NCBI RefSeq assembly: GCF_001695575.1
Contig: NZ_LUAX01000004.1
Coordinates: forward strand, 124,001 to 188,000
DNA from: Vibrio europaeus
Lineage (GTDB): Bacteria; Pseudomonadota; Gammaproteobacteria; Enterobacterales; Vibrionaceae
Direction: 5' to 3'
DNA length: 64,000 bases
The first letter of the stretch is position 1, and every line of letters begins with the position of its first letter. The position numbers and the translations under genes are program-made. Of the stretch, positions 1 through 8,834 are shown piece by piece. The notes below the pieces were generated by a model. That model was not told the DNA's origin, made no database searches, and saw only the letters and a list, made by a program, of their open reading frames with translations.

Positions 1-111
1 CTTGAAGAATTTAAAGCGCAATCTGATGTCATTGTTTCCAACCGTATGGTCGATGAGCTTGCGGATGTCACAGACAAGGTTTACACCCGAGATCTATTTG
101 GATCAGACTGA
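1..111 (+). CDS. ugd: UDP-glucose 6-dehydrogenase, C-terminal 36 residues (partial)
   Basis: Only the last 36 codons are in the window, ending at TGA. The residues [11 protein letters not shown] followed by [10 protein letters not shown] resemble the C-terminus of gammaproteobacterial UDP-glucose dehydrogenases, which oxidise UDP-glucose to UDP-glucuronate for capsule and polysaccharide synthesis. No catalytic residue lies in this fragment, so the call rests on the tail alone. A UUCG-loop terminator follows directly. Confidence 0.7.
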   Translation, partial: LEEFKAQSDVIVSNRMVDELADVTDKVYTRDLFGSD

Positions 112-118
112 TGTATAA

Positions 119-147
119 CGGGGACTTCGGTCTCTGTTTTTGTTTTT
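119..147 (+). terminator. Rho-independent terminator after ugd
   Basis: A 7-bp stem (CGGGGAC pairing with GTCTCTG, two G-U pairs in RNA) closes a TTCG tetraloop and is followed by a T-rich run. It starts eight bases after the ugd stop and runs into the stop region of the converging gene. Confidence 0.85.
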
Positions 148-721
148 ATAGGTTTATTTGTTGGTGCACATAGCGGCGGATAAACGGAACAACCTCAGCT
201 TCAAACCATGGATTTTTCTTTAGCCACAAAGTATTGCGTGGTGATGGATGAGGCAAGGGTAGGTGGTTGGGTGCCCAGCGTTGCCAATGCTGCACAGTCT
301 CAGTCAGTGTCTTAGGCTTATCTGATAAGTAGTAATTCTGCGCATATTGACCGATAAGTAAGGTCATCTCTATGTTAGGCAGTTGCTCAAGAACGCGCTG
401 GTGCCAGAGTGGTGCGCACTCTTTTCGTGGTGGTAGGTCGCCACTTTTTCCTTTGCCCGGATAACATAAGCCCATTGGCATAATGGCAATCTTATTCGGG
501 TCGTAGAAGGTCTCTTTGTCGAGCGCTAACCACTCACGCAGGCGATTACCGCTTGGGTCATTCCAAGGTATTGAGGTTTCATGGACTCTCGTTCCTGGCG
601 CTTGGCCTATGATTAATAGTTTCGCAGAACTAGAGGCTTGGATTACTGGATTAGCTCCCAGTGGCAGCTTTGGTTCACAAGCTTTGCAAGCTCGGAGCTC
701 TTTTAGTAGTGGTTCTAACAT
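146..721 (-). CDS. Uracil-DNA glycosylase family protein
   Basis: About 191 residues. Two blocks fit the uracil-DNA-glycosylase superfamily: an N-terminal IIGQAPG loop followed by a WNDPSGNRLREWL block, and a C-terminal LPHPSPRN block matching the family's His-Pro-Ser motif. An early CxxC (ACKAC) may be a remnant of, or resemble, the iron-sulfur type of this family. Members remove uracil from DNA or are uncharacterised relatives, so the exact substrate is open. The start is placed at the ATG whose A is shared with the TGA stop of the upstream dehydrogenase gene (TGATG overlap). This suggests translational coupling. An upstream ATG in the same frame would add 18 residues inside that gene. Confidence 0.75.
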   Translation of the reverse strand: MLEPLLKELRACKACEPKLPLGANPVIQASSSAKLLIIGQAPGTRVHETSIPWNDPSGNRLREWLALDKETFYDPNKIAIMPMGLCYPGKGKSGDLPPRKECAPLWHQRVLEQLPNIEMTLLIGQYAQNYYLSDKPKTLTETVQHWQRWAPNHLPLPHPSPRNTLWLKKNPWFEAEVVPFIRRYVHQQINL

Positions 722-1647
722 CAGTAACCTTTGTTTAGGTCTACCACGTTCATCAGCCCAAAGCCATCGCGCCAACGCTGATAGTTTTCGGCAAAAATGT
801 CGATAACTTGTTCAGGGAAACTCAGAGCTGCGATATGGGGAGTAAGAGTTATCCCCTCATGTTGCCAGAATGGGTGCTCTTTATTCAGTGGCTCCTGTTT
901 GAACACATCTAGATAAGCATGACGGATGCTGCCACTATCAAGTGCTGCGAGCAAGTCATCTTCATCGACTGCGCTACCTCTACCGACATTAAACAGCAAA
1001 GCACCTGAACAGTGACCCAAACTATCAGCATCGAGGATATTTTCTGTTTCAGGAGTGTTTGGCAAGGTATTAACGACGATGTCCGCCTGTTTTAAGGCTG
1101 TAGCCAATTCCTGAATATGGTAGGTAGCATCAAAAGGGGACTGTCTGCCAGGAATACCACTTCTGTTAACGCCAATAGGCTCGATGGCAAAACCCTTAGC
1201 GACGCTCGCAAGATAAGCGCCTATCGAACCCGTACCAAGGATAGCCATCTTCTTTTTTGCCAAAGAGAGGTAAGGTTTAGGCTGCCACTGATTTTGTACT
1301 TGCAGCTGTCGATAGTGATTAAAGTGACGATAGTGCTCAATGGTATAACCCAACACGTATTCGGCAATTTGCTGACCGAAGATGCCTTTTACATTGGTTA
1401 GCTCGCCTGAGAAATTGTCTAGTTTGCTCACTAGGGCATCGACACCAGCATAAATAGACTGTATCCACTCAAGGTTAGGGAAATCATCAAAATGCTTAGC
1501 GGCGAGTGGAGGTGAGGCGAGTAGGATAGTTGCCTCACCGCGCGATGTAGTTAATTCGAGTTCAGGAAGTGCCGCTTGTTCGAGTAACTGTTGGTAAAGG
1601 CCATCATCTTCGGTAAGAAGATAAACCTTATGAGTGAAATTGTTCAT
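721..1647 (-). CDS. D-2-hydroxyacid dehydrogenase (glyoxylate/hydroxypyruvate reductase type)
   Basis: 308 residues from the ATG that begins MNNFTHKVYLL. The Rossmann motif GTGSIG is in the middle. The catalytic set follows: Arg in NVGRGS, Glu in KQEPL, His in TPHIAAL. This order is typical of NAD(P)H-dependent D-2-hydroxyacid dehydrogenases. The overall pattern resembles GhrA, which reduces glyoxylate and hydroxypyruvate, but the substrate cannot be settled from sequence. It overlaps the glycosylase-like gene by one base and is divergent from yjaG, with 84 bases between the two starts. A longer start 12 codons upstream is possible but less likely. Confidence 0.85.
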   Translation of the reverse strand: MNNFTHKVYLLTEDDGLYQQLLEQAALPELELTTSRGEATILLASPPLAAKHFDDFPNLEWIQSIYAGVDALVSKLDNFSGELTNVKGIFGQQIAEYVLGYTIEHYRHFNHYRQLQVQNQWQPKPYLSLAKKKMAILGTGSIGAYLASVAKGFAIEPIGVNRSGIPGRQSPFDATYHIQELATALKQADIVVNTLPNTPETENILDADSLGHCSGALLFNVGRGSAVDEDDLLAALDSGSIRHAYLDVFKQEPLNKEHPFWQHEGITLTPHIAALSFPEQVIDIFAENYQRWRDGFGLMNVVDLNKGY

Positions 1648-1731
1648 CGCCTTGCTTTTTTCCCTGTTGGTTATCAAGTACACTTTCGCTGTCTAATTCA
1701 GCAACTAGGTCAATTGACCCAAAGAGTCTCT

Positions 1732-2319
1732 ATGCTACAGAACCCTCTTCAGCTTCGTCTTGAGAAGTTAGAACCATGGCAACAGATTACCTTTATGGCG
1801 AGTCTGTGTGAACGTATGTACCCAAACTATGCAATGTTTTGTGATAGCACCGAGTTTGCCGAAGCGCGAGTTTACCGTGATATTTTAGACAGCATTTGGG
1901 AACAGCTCACGGTCAAAACGGCAAAAGTGAACTTTGAGCGTCAGCTAGAAAAGTTAGAAGAGATCATTCCAAGCTCAGAAGATTTTGATTTTTACGGTGT
2001 CTACCCAGCGATTGACGCCTGCGTAGCGCTTTCTAACCTTCTACATGGCTTGTTAGATAGAGATTACCTGTTTGAAAATATGCACAAAGTAAGTCAACAG
2101 TCGGTGATGACGGTGGCTCAGCTTGAAGAAGCTCAGACAGGTGAAGAGATCACCAACGATAACCAAAAACAGAATGAAGCAGTGTGTGGTGAGTGGGATG
2201 TGCAGTGGGCTATTTTCCGCCCGTTAAAAGACGCAGAAGCTCGTGATATTGAATTGATCAAAGACCTACGTGCTGAGCTTCGCGATGAAGGCGTCAGCAA
2301 TATTGGAATCGAGCTATAG
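1732..2319 (+). CDS. yjaG: YjaG family protein (DUF416)
   Basis: 195 residues, close to the 196 of E. coli YjaG. Recognised by the conserved stretch FMASLCERMYPNYAMF, the DFYGVYPAIDACVALSNLLH region, and a C-terminal RDIELIKDLRAELRDEG helix. The function of the family is unknown. It sits upstream of hupA as in E. coli, though here a membrane-protein gene on the other strand lies between them. The start at MLQNPLQLRLEKL matches the family start; in-frame upstream ATGs would run into the divergent dehydrogenase gene. Confidence 0.88.
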   Translation: MLQNPLQLRLEKLEPWQQITFMASLCERMYPNYAMFCDSTEFAEARVYRDILDSIWEQLTVKTAKVNFERQLEKLEEIIPSSEDFDFYGVYPAIDACVALSNLLHGLLDRDYLFENMHKVSQQSVMTVAQLEEAQTGEEITNDNQKQNEAVCGEWDVQWAIFRPLKDAEARDIELIKDLRAELRDEGVSNIGIEL

Positions 2320-2367
2320 AGCACTCTTCTATAGTTAGGTATTCCCTACTTGAGTTTATTCAAATAG

Positions 2368-2403
2368 AAGAGGGTTGACGCTTTCACGTCAACCCTCTTT
2401 TTT
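2368..2403 (+). terminator. Strong terminator after yjaG
   Basis: Perfect 13-bp inverted repeat (AAGAGGGTTGACG and its complement) around CTTTCA, followed by six T residues. The AGGGTTGAC/GTCAACCCT core recurs near 24.9 kb and, degraded, near 38.17 kb, so it is also part of the dispersed repeat family. Confidence 0.9.
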
Positions 2404-2404
2404 G

Positions 2405-2436
2405 TTATCCAGTTATCCAGTTATCCAGTTATCCAG
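2405..2436. repeat. 8-bp tandem array, four copies of TTATCCAG
   Basis: Four exact head-to-tail copies lie between the yjaG terminator and the stop of the CNNM gene. The same unit occurs five times at 38067-38106 and once at about 24857. This suggests an array whose copy number varies within one repeat family. Confidence 0.9.
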
Positions 2437-2440
2437 CTAA

Positions 2441-3556
2441 CTAGTTCTCGTCTTTATTGTCTTTCGGTTTATCTACTGGTTCTGCAACAACTTCTTCGTC
2501 CTCATCGTCATCACGATTTTCGATTACGCCGTGCTTTTCTTTCCATTTCTCCCAGCGGTCAAAAGCAAGCTCTTGCATGTCAGTGGTGCGGTCTGCTTCA
2601 TCGACAATCTCTTCACCAACTAAGTGCTCAAACACATCTTCCAGAGTCAAAATACCTTGAATGGTGCCGTATTCATCGACGATCATCGCCAATTGCAGGC
2701 GCTTCGCCATCATCTGCTCAAACGCTTTGGGCAGTGCCATCGTGTTGAAGAGTACATGCACCGGGCGCATTATTGCTCCCAGTTGTTTGTCACCACAGCC
2801 CGCTTGTTGCAGTTTGAATAGCTCAAGACGGTGAACAAAACCAATGATGTTATCAGTCGACTGGCTATAAACCAGAGGACGTGAGAACGGCGTCTCTTTA
2901 TGTTTATCGAGAAACTCATTAATCGTCATTTCGGCATCTACGCGGAAAACGACAGGGCGAGGTGTCATCACCTGAGTGACTGGCACATCTTGGATACCGA
3001 GCAGGTTAGTTAGGATCTTAGACTCACCTTCTGCAAATTCGCCGCTCTCTTTGGCTAAAATTGCCATGGCGGATAGCTCATCACGCATTTTTGGTGCTTC
3101 ATGCCCACGGGCTAAGCGCTTAGTGATCTGCTCTGAGAACCATACAAATGGCGTTAACGCCCATACCATCCAACGCAGAACGACAGCTGAAATTGGGGCT
3201 AGTTGACGCCAGTAAGTAGCTCCAATGGTTTTAGGTACGATTTCTGATAGCACTAAGATACCTAGCGTTAGCACGCCAGAAAACACGCCTAGCCACTCAC
3301 TACCAAATACAACTGCAGCTTGCGCACCTGCACTCGCCGCACCAATAGTGTGGGCAATCGTATTTAGAGTCAGAATTGACGCTAGAGGGCGGTCAATATC
3401 TGCCTTCAACTTGGCTAGTTGACCAGCCGCTGGGTGTTCTTGCTGGCGCAATTGGGCGATATAACTCGGTGAGATACTCAGAAGAACCGCTTCTAATACG
3501 GAGCAGATGAACGATACGCCAATCGCAACAGTGACGTATATGGTTAGCAACAACAT
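2441..3556 (-). CDS. CNNM-domain membrane protein with CBS pair (HlyC/CorC family)
   Basis: 371 residues. The first ~140 are hydrophobic with several membrane segments (CNNM/DUF21 domain), including VLSEIVPKTIGATYWR, a characteristic block of this family. A cytoplasmic CBS pair follows, with VTQVMTPRPVVF and IVDEYGTIQGILTLEDVFEHLVGEEIVDE. The C-terminus is acidic and low in complexity. Relatives take part in magnesium or cobalt efflux and metal resistance; transport itself is inferred from the family. It converges on yjaG and is divergent from hupA. In E. coli no such gene separates yjaG from hupA. Confidence 0.88.
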   Translation of the reverse strand: MLLLTIYVTVAIGVSFICSVLEAVLLSISPSYIAQLRQQEHPAAGQLAKLKADIDRPLASILTLNTIAHTIGAASAGAQAAVVFGSEWLGVFSGVLTLGILVLSEIVPKTIGATYWRQLAPISAVVLRWMVWALTPFVWFSEQITKRLARGHEAPKMRDELSAMAILAKESGEFAEGESKILTNLLGIQDVPVTQVMTPRPVVFRVDAEMTINEFLDKHKETPFSRPLVYSQSTDNIIGFVHRLELFKLQQAGCGDKQLGAIMRPVHVLFNTMALPKAFEQMMAKRLQLAMIVDEYGTIQGILTLEDVFEHLVGEEIVDEADRTTDMQELAFDRWEKWKEKHGVIENRDDDEDEEVVAEPVDKPKDNKDEN

Positions 3557-3886
3557 AAGTGTCCTATGTAGATTTATACTCCCACCAATTCTTGCCAGAA
3601 AAGTGCGACTTTTCGTACCTGTGCATTATTGATATGAGCATTTTATATTCGCTTTAAGTCCCGAAATATCAGGCTTTACGGGCTCTCGCATGTCTATAAA
3701 TAAGGCCAAATTAGGCTAAAAACAAGTATTAAGTCTTGCTGACAGAGTAACAAATTGTGAGTTAATGCTCAGAATATGGTTAAAAGTGCGTCATGAGAGC
3801 TAAAGATCGCTTACAAACCTTTGCCAGATGGGGCATTTATGTTTTAGAGTGAGTTGAATTCGATAACATATGAGAAGGGAAACCTA
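3557..3886. promoter_or_regulatory. Divergent intergenic region between the CNNM gene and hupA
   Basis: 330 bases without a gene, AT-rich, holding the promoters for both flanking genes. I could not place a convincing -35/-10 pair. A good ribosome-binding site (GAGAAGGGAAACC) precedes the hupA ATG. No other structure stands out. Confidence 0.5.
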
Positions 3887-4159
3887 ATGAACAAGACCCA
3901 ATTAATCGACTTTATCGCAGAGAAAGCAGACCTATCTAAAGCACAAGCTAAAGCTGCTCTTGAAGCAACTCTTGAAGGTGTGACTGATGCACTTAAAGAG
4001 GGTGACCAGGTTCAACTAATTGGTTTTGGTACATTCAAAGTTAACCACCGCGCAGCACGTACTGGTCGTAACCCTAAGACTGGTGCAGAGATTCAAATCG
4101 CTGCGGCAAACGTTCCTGCATTCGTAGCAGGTAAAGCACTGAAAGATTCAGTAAAATAA
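3887..4159 (+). CDS. hupA: DNA-binding protein HU-alpha
   Basis: 90 residues, the standard HU length, beginning [17 protein letters not shown]. The signature [21 protein letters not shown] covers the DNA-binding arm, with the conserved Pro in the arm and [11 protein letters not shown] after it. HU is a small nucleoid protein that bends DNA without sequence specificity and helps initiation, recombination and repair. It lies between yjaG and the yjaH-type gene, as in E. coli. The start follows the family start; an in-frame ATG 11 codons earlier is rejected. Confidence 0.97.
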   Translation: MNKTQLIDFIAEKADLSKAQAKAALEATLEGVTDALKEGDQVQLIGFGTFKVNHRAARTGRNPKTGAEIQIAAANVPAFVAGKALKDSVK

Positions 4160-4202
4160 TTTATTACTGATTTCAGAGTTTCAAACTCGGAATTGTATAT
4201 AA

Positions 4203-4231
4203 TACGCCAAGGTAGCTGCTATCTTGGCGTA
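4203..4231 (+). terminator. Stem-loop terminator after hupA
   Basis: 13-bp stem with one G-U pair (TACGCCAAGGTAG against CTATCTTGGCGTA) and a CTG loop, followed by TATTTGTTT. It lies just upstream of the lipoprotein start, so some read-through into that gene is possible. Confidence 0.75.
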
Positions 4232-4240
4232 TATTTGTTT

Positions 4241-4942
4241 ATGACGATGAAAAAATTTTTAGCACCTTCACTAATCGCTTCTTTACTGGTTGGATGCTCT
4301 TCAAGCATTCCAACTCCAAACCTTGATCAGTTTACGGAATATACTGGCGGTCAGAGTATGGGAGATGCGACTAGTCTCTACTGGTACACCGAGCGTCTAT
4401 CTTTTCCCTATACCGCTGCAGACTATGTTAGTGTTGGCGACTATGGTTGGTATAAATCTGACTATCGATGGGAAGATGGTGAGATTCGAGAACTGATTCG
4501 TGAAGGGCAACAGCTAAAAGACAATCAAAGTTTAGTTCCTTACCGAATCCATGTTCGATTTAGCAAAGATGGTGAAGCGATCTATCAGCAGTATCGACTC
4601 GACGGGAAGGTCTTGCCGTTGAAAGCCGACAAGATTGCTTGGCTTAAGCAAGAAGCATTGACTATTCCAACCCGCACCAAAGAGCAGAGTAATTCAGGTG
4701 TACGTTTGATTCAGGGTTATTGGGATGGCTCAAGTTTTGATACTTGTGCAGGACAAAGCTATGAGCAAGTAGAGTTTAACGAGACATTGCCAAGCTTCGT
4801 GATTAACCGTTTAGCAAGTGTAGACAGTTATGCGGCGTTTTTAGGTACCACGCGAAACAAAAAGGTTGTGGTAAACCAATTGCTCATGCTGGCGGAAGAT
4901 AGCCATGATTGTATTGAGCGACCAACTCTGATTGAAGAGTAA
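4241..4942 (+). CDS. DUF1481 lipoprotein, YjaH-like
   Basis: 233 residues from this ATG, or 231 from the next one at 4247. The N-terminus MKKFLAPSLIASLLVGCSS is a lipoprotein signal with lipobox LVGC, so the mature protein should be lipid-anchored in the envelope. The rest lacks motifs I can name. It contains many aromatic residues and two C-terminal-half cysteines (DTCAG and HDCIE). Length and position between hupA and purD match E. coli yjaH (DUF1481), whose function is unknown. Confidence 0.8.
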   Translation: MTMKKFLAPSLIASLLVGCSSSIPTPNLDQFTEYTGGQSMGDATSLYWYTERLSFPYTAADYVSVGDYGWYKSDYRWEDGEIRELIREGQQLKDNQSLVPYRIHVRFSKDGEAIYQQYRLDGKVLPLKADKIAWLKQEALTIPTRTKEQSNSGVRLIQGYWDGSSFDTCAGQSYEQVEFNETLPSFVINRLASVDSYAAFLGTTRNKKVVVNQLLMLAEDSHDCIERPTLIEE

Positions 4943-4966
4943 TAAGCGGCAAAAGATAGATAAAAC

Positions 4967-4992
4967 AAAGGCGCTCAATGAGCGCCTTTTTT
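4967..4992. terminator. Bidirectional terminator between the DUF1481 gene and purD
   Basis: The inverted repeat AAAGGCGCT/AGCGCCTTT around CAATG has an A run on one side and a T run on the other. It can therefore end both converging transcripts. Confidence 0.9.
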
Positions 4993-5017
4993 ACGATAAG
5001 CCAACTGATGTTGTTAT

Positions 5018-6307
5018 TTACTGTTCTTGCTCGCGCGCAATCGCTCTGTAACCGATGTCATTGCGGTGGAACATACCATTCCAGCTTACTTGTTTAGTTA
5101 GCGCGTACGCTTGCTCCTGAGCCTCAGAAACGCTATTGCCAAGTGCTGTTGCACAAAGAACGCGGCCGCCGTTTGTCACGATTTCACCTGATGCGTTGTT
5201 AGCAGTACCGGCGTGGAAGATTTTCTGACCAGCGTCTTCTGTTGCTGGTAGAGAAATAACATCGCCTTTAGCGTAATCTGCTGGGTAACCACCTGCAGCA
5301 AGTACCACACCGATAGATGCGCGCGGATCCCATTTAGACTCCGCTTCATCTAGCTTCTCGTCGATAGCCATTAGGCACAGCCCGACAAGATCAGATTCCA
5401 TACGCATCATGATAGGCTGCGTTTCTGGATCGCCGAAGCGGCAGTTATATTCGATAACCTTTGGTGTACCGTCTTTATCGATCATTAGACCTGCGTAGAG
5501 GAAGCCTGTGTATGGGTGACCTTCTGCATCCATACCGCGAACCGTTGGGTAGATAACCTCTTCAAGAATACGCTCGTGGATTTCTGGAGTCACAACAGGA
5601 GCAGGAGAGTAAGCACCCATACCACCTGTGTTAGGGCCAGTGTCTTTGTCACCGACACGTTTGTGGTCTTGGCTGGTGGCCATAGGTAGAACGCTCTTAC
5701 CATCGACCATCACAATGAAGCTTGCTTCTTCACCGTCTAGGAACTCTTCGATAACCACGCGGCTACCCGCTTCACCAAATGCGTTGCCTGCTAGCATATC
5801 TTTGATTGCGTCTTCGGCTTCTTCTAGAGTCATCGCAACGATAACGCCTTTACCTGCCGCAAGACCATCGGCTTTGACCACGATAGGTGCGCCTTGCTGA
5901 CGAACGTAAGCCAATGCAGGCTCTATTTCAGTGAAGTTTGCGTAAGCGCCGGTTGGGATGTTATGACGAGCTAGGAAGTCTTTAGTAAACGCTTTTGAGC
6001 CTTCTAACTGTGCTGCTGCTTCGGTTGGGCCAAAGATTGGCAGACCCGCTTCACGGAACGCATCAACCACACCGATAACAAGCGGAGCTTCAGGGCCAAC
6101 GATGGTTAGCTCGATTTTTTTCTCTTGCGCGAAAGCAACAAGCTCAGAAATTGCTTCAACACCGATGTTGACGTTCTCAAGCTTAGGCTCAAGAGCAGTA
6201 CCTGCGTTACCAGGAGCAACAAATACGGTTTCTACGTTTGGGTTTTGTGCTGCTTTCCAACCTAAAGCGTGCTCACGACCGCCTGCACCAATGATAAGTA
6301 CGTTCAT
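5018..6307 (-). CDS. purD: Phosphoribosylamine-glycine ligase (GAR synthetase)
   Basis: 429 residues, the usual PurD length. It starts MNVLIIGAGGREHALGW, the family N-terminus. It has an ATP-grasp core (PIVVKADGLAAGKGVIVA) and the GPNTGGMGAYSPAP signature. PurD joins glycine to phosphoribosylamine using ATP, the second step of purine synthesis, in the cytoplasm. It is downstream of purH on the same strand, but 204 bases of repeat-rich DNA separate them. The start is the ATG at the family N-terminus rather than the ATG six codons earlier. Confidence 0.97.
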   Translation of the reverse strand: MNVLIIGAGGREHALGWKAAQNPNVETVFVAPGNAGTALEPKLENVNIGVEAISELVAFAQEKKIELTIVGPEAPLVIGVVDAFREAGLPIFGPTEAAAQLEGSKAFTKDFLARHNIPTGAYANFTEIEPALAYVRQQGAPIVVKADGLAAGKGVIVAMTLEEAEDAIKDMLAGNAFGEAGSRVVIEEFLDGEEASFIVMVDGKSVLPMATSQDHKRVGDKDTGPNTGGMGAYSPAPVVTPEIHERILEEVIYPTVRGMDAEGHPYTGFLYAGLMIDKDGTPKVIEYNCRFGDPETQPIMMRMESDLVGLCLMAIDEKLDEAESKWDPRASIGVVLAAGGYPADYAKGDVISLPATEDAGQKIFHAGTANNASGEIVTNGGRVLCATALGNSVSEAQEQAYALTKQVSWNGMFHRNDIGYRAIAREQEQ

Positions 6308-6329
6308 TTTAAATCCTTCAATCAAAAAT

Positions 6330-6430
6330 CGTCATTCCCGAAGTTGAGGAACGAAACTGTCGGGAATCTGTTTAACATGTTAAACCCAGAGATTCCGTAC
6401 TACGCTCGTTCCTCGCTATACGGAATGACG
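6330..6430. repeat. 101-bp nested palindromic intergenic element
   Basis: Between purH and purD, four pairs of arms are nested around one centre. They are CGTCATTCC/GGAATGACG at the ends, GAGGAACGA/TCGTTCCTC inside, GGAATCT/AGATTCC further in, and a perfect 16-bp palindrome GTTTAACATGTTAAAC at 6370-6385. It contains no gene. It looks like a non-autonomous palindromic repeat (REP or MITE-like). Confidence 0.85.
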
Positions 6431-6454
6431 GTTTTGAGAAATCTAAGTTAGTTT

Positions 6455-6508
6455 TGCTCTTCTCGGAGCGCAGCGTTCCCGTTTCCAGAAGCGAAGCGCT
6501 CTTGCTTC
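6455..6508. repeat. Hairpin-cassette repeat downstream of purH
   Basis: Short GC-rich inverted units (GGAGCGCAGCGTTCC, AGAAGCGAAGCGCTCTTGCTTCT) follow the palindromic element up to the purH stop. Similar small hairpin units occur at 24.74, 37.95 and 52.83 kb. They may act as a weak terminator for purH. Confidence 0.6.
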
Positions 6509-6511
6509 TTT

Positions 6512-8104
6512 CTAGTGACGGAAGTGACGCATACCCGTAAAGATCATCGCCATGCCATGCTCGTCTGCTGCAGCAATAACTTCGTCATCACGCATAGAGC
6601 CGCCTGGTTGGATAACACACTTGATGCCCGCTTCAGCCGCCGCATCGATACCGTCACGGAATGGGAAGAATGCATCTGATGCCATCACACAACCTTCAAC
6701 CTGTAGACCTTCGTCTGCAGCTTTGATACCTGCGATTTTCGCAGAGTAAACGCGGCTCATTTGGCCAGCGCCAACGCCAATAGTCATGTCACCTTTCGAG
6801 TAAACAATCGCGTTTGATTTAACGTACTTCGCTACTTTCCAGCAGAATAGAGCATCTTTTAGCTCTTCTGCGGTTGGTTGGCGCTTAGAAACCACTTTAA
6901 GGTCATCTTCAGACACCATGCCTTGGTCGCGGTCTTGAACCAGCAGGCCGCCATTAACGCGTTTCACGTCAAAGCCTGTTGTCTTAGTTGTCCATTCGCC
7001 ACACTCAAGTAGACGAAGGTTTTTCTTAGCAGATACGATTTCTACTGCTTCAGCAGAAACAGAAGGTGCAATGATAACTTCAACGAATTGGCGCTCAGTG
7101 ATAGCCGTTGCAGTTGCTGCGTCTAGTTCGCGGTTGAATGCGATGATGCCGCCAAATGCAGACGTTGGGTCTGTTTTGAATGCACGGTCGTAAGCTTCTA
7201 GGATATCTTCACCTAGTGCTACACCACATGGGTTAGCGTGCTTAACAATCACACATGCTGGCTCATCGAACTCTTTAACACACTCAAGTGCTGCGTCAGT
7301 ATCAGCGATGTTGTTGTAAGAAAGGGCTTTACCTTGGATTTGGCGAGCAGTAGAAACAGAGGCTTCTTCTGGATTAGCTTCAACATAGAAAGCTGCGTCT
7401 TGGTGGCTGTTTTCACCGTAACGCATGTCTTGTTTCTTGATGAACTGCTGGTTGAATGTGCGAGGGAATTTGCTCTCTTCGTCACCTTCTTTGTTCTCAC
7501 CGTAAGATGGAACCATAGTGCCGAAGTAGTTAGCAATCATGCCGTCGTAAGAGGCAGTGTGCTCGAAAGCTGCGATAGCTAGGTCAAAGCGTGTTTCTAG
7601 AGTCAGAGATGTCTCGTTAGCATCCATCTCAGCGATAACGCGGTCGTAGTCGTGAGCATTAACGACGATAGTCACATCTTTGTGGTTTTTCGCTGCTGAG
7701 CGAACCATAGTTGGACCACCGATATCGATGTTCTCAACTGCGTCGGCAAGAGTACAACCTTCTTTCGCTACTGTTTCAGCGAATGGGTAAAGGTTAACAA
7801 CAACCATGTCGATTGGGTTGATGCCGTGCTTTTCCATTACGTCGTCATCTTGACCACGACGACCTAGCACACCACCGTGTACTTTAGGGTGAAGCGTCTT
7901 AACACGACCGTCCATCATTTCTGGGAAACCAGTGTAATCTGATACCTCAGTTACTGAGATGCCTTTTTCTGCCAGTAGGCGAGCAGTGCCACCTGTTGAT
8001 AGAATATCAACACCTCGGTTAGCAAGAGCTTGGGCAAACTCAACAATACCAGTTTTGTCTGATACGCTGATTAGTGCGCGGCGAATAGGACGAGCGTTAG
8101 TCAT
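6512..8104 (-). CDS. purH: Bifunctional AICAR transformylase / IMP cyclohydrolase
   Basis: 530 residues, typical PurH length. The N-terminal third is the IMP cyclohydrolase domain ([39 protein letters not shown]). The rest is the transformylase, with the KHANPCG active-site block and [12 protein letters not shown] near the end. It catalyses the last two steps of IMP synthesis. A PurR-like box lies about 200 bases upstream and zntR is divergent. purD follows on the same strand. Confidence 0.97.
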   Translation of the reverse strand: MTNARPIRRALISVSDKTGIVEFAQALANRGVDILSTGGTARLLAEKGISVTEVSDYTGFPEMMDGRVKTLHPKVHGGVLGRRGQDDDVMEKHGINPIDMVVVNLYPFAETVAKEGCTLADAVENIDIGGPTMVRSAAKNHKDVTIVVNAHDYDRVIAEMDANETSLTLETRFDLAIAAFEHTASYDGMIANYFGTMVPSYGENKEGDEESKFPRTFNQQFIKKQDMRYGENSHQDAAFYVEANPEEASVSTARQIQGKALSYNNIADTDAALECVKEFDEPACVIVKHANPCGVALGEDILEAYDRAFKTDPTSAFGGIIAFNRELDAATATAITERQFVEVIIAPSVSAEAVEIVSAKKNLRLLECGEWTTKTTGFDVKRVNGGLLVQDRDQGMVSEDDLKVVSKRQPTAEELKDALFCWKVAKYVKSNAIVYSKGDMTIGVGAGQMSRVYSAKIAGIKAADEGLQVEGCVMASDAFFPFRDGIDAAAEAGIKCVIQPGGSMRDDEVIAAADEHGMAMIFTGMRHFRH

Positions 8105-8305
8105 GCTTCCATTTCCTCAAAGTCACAGAGTTAATATGTAAGATAAAGATATTTGCCAAAAGTGAACTTGTTCTTATGCTTTGATTACAACCAGGCAGTA
8201 AGATATTGGCCAATTTTGGTAAAGACCTTTCCAACATTTGTTGGTGGTAAGCTAGTCTCTGAGTTTGATGGCGCACATTCTAACTAATTTATTACAAAAA
8301 AGCTC

Positions 8306-8321
8306 GCGCAATCGTTTGGCA
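8306..8321. promoter_or_regulatory. Putative PurR operator in the purH-zntR gap
   Basis: GCGCAATCGTTTGGC matches 11 of 12 positions of the PurR core GCAANCGNTTNC. It lies in the purH-zntR gap, about 200 bases upstream of the purH start, where a purine repressor would be expected. PurR itself is not in the window. Confidence 0.55.
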
Positions 8322-8390
8322 TCTCAAAAATAATTGTGAAAAGCTCAAGTTTAGGCTTAAAACGTAACGAAACAGTTAATAGGAAAAGTT

Positions 8391-8834
8391 ATGTTCCAGA
8401 TCGGAGAATTGGCTAAGCGCTGTAATGTCACAGCAGATACATTGCGCTTTTACGAAAAGAATCAGCTAATTAAACCTGCAGGTCGCAGTGATTCAGGTTA
8501 TCGTCTCTATAATGAAGAAAACCAACATCAAGTCAGCTTTATTCTTAAAGCGAAAGATTTAGGTTTGAGCTTGGATGAGATTCGCGAACTTTTAGAGATA
8601 AAACTTGAGGCTACAGAACATAGCTGCGCCGAAGTTAAGGCCATCACTACGGCTAAGCTTTCTGTGATTGATGACAAGATTATTGAATTAACGCGAATTC
8701 GCACAGCTCTGAAGAAAATTAATGATGCTTGCTGTGGGCACGTAGATGACGATGCCAGCCATTGTTCTATTTTAGGCGCACTTGCGAGCGAAGCACATCA
8801 AGACTCTTGCTGTGAGATAGAAAAGGGCGTTTAA
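8391..8834 (+). CDS. zntR: Zn(II)-responsive MerR-family regulator
   Basis: 147 residues. The N-terminal winged helix (MFQIGELAKRCNVTADTLRF) is typical of MerR proteins, followed by a dimerisation helix. The metal-site residues line up with those of E. coli ZntR: Cys79, Cys114, Cys115, His117 or His124, and Cys125, in HSCAEVK and ACCGHVDD...HCSIL. In E. coli, ZntR activates the zinc exporter gene zntA; no exporter gene is nearby here. Additional C-terminal cysteines (DSCC) may also bind metal. Its stop overlaps the stop of the converging cyclase gene by four bases. Confidence 0.9.
   Translation: MFQIGELAKRCNVTADTLRFYEKNQLIKPAGRSDSGYRLYNEENQHQVSFILKAKDLGLSLDEIRELLEIKLEATEHSCAEVKAITTAKLSVIDDKIIELTRIRTALKKINDACCGHVDDDASHCSILGALASEAHQDSCCEIEKGV

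Noticed and set aside
2405..2436. CRISPR array
   Set aside because: The TTATCCAG units are 8 bp with no spacers between them, and no cas genes are present. They are simple tandem repeats. The same holds for 24938-24993 and 38067-38106.
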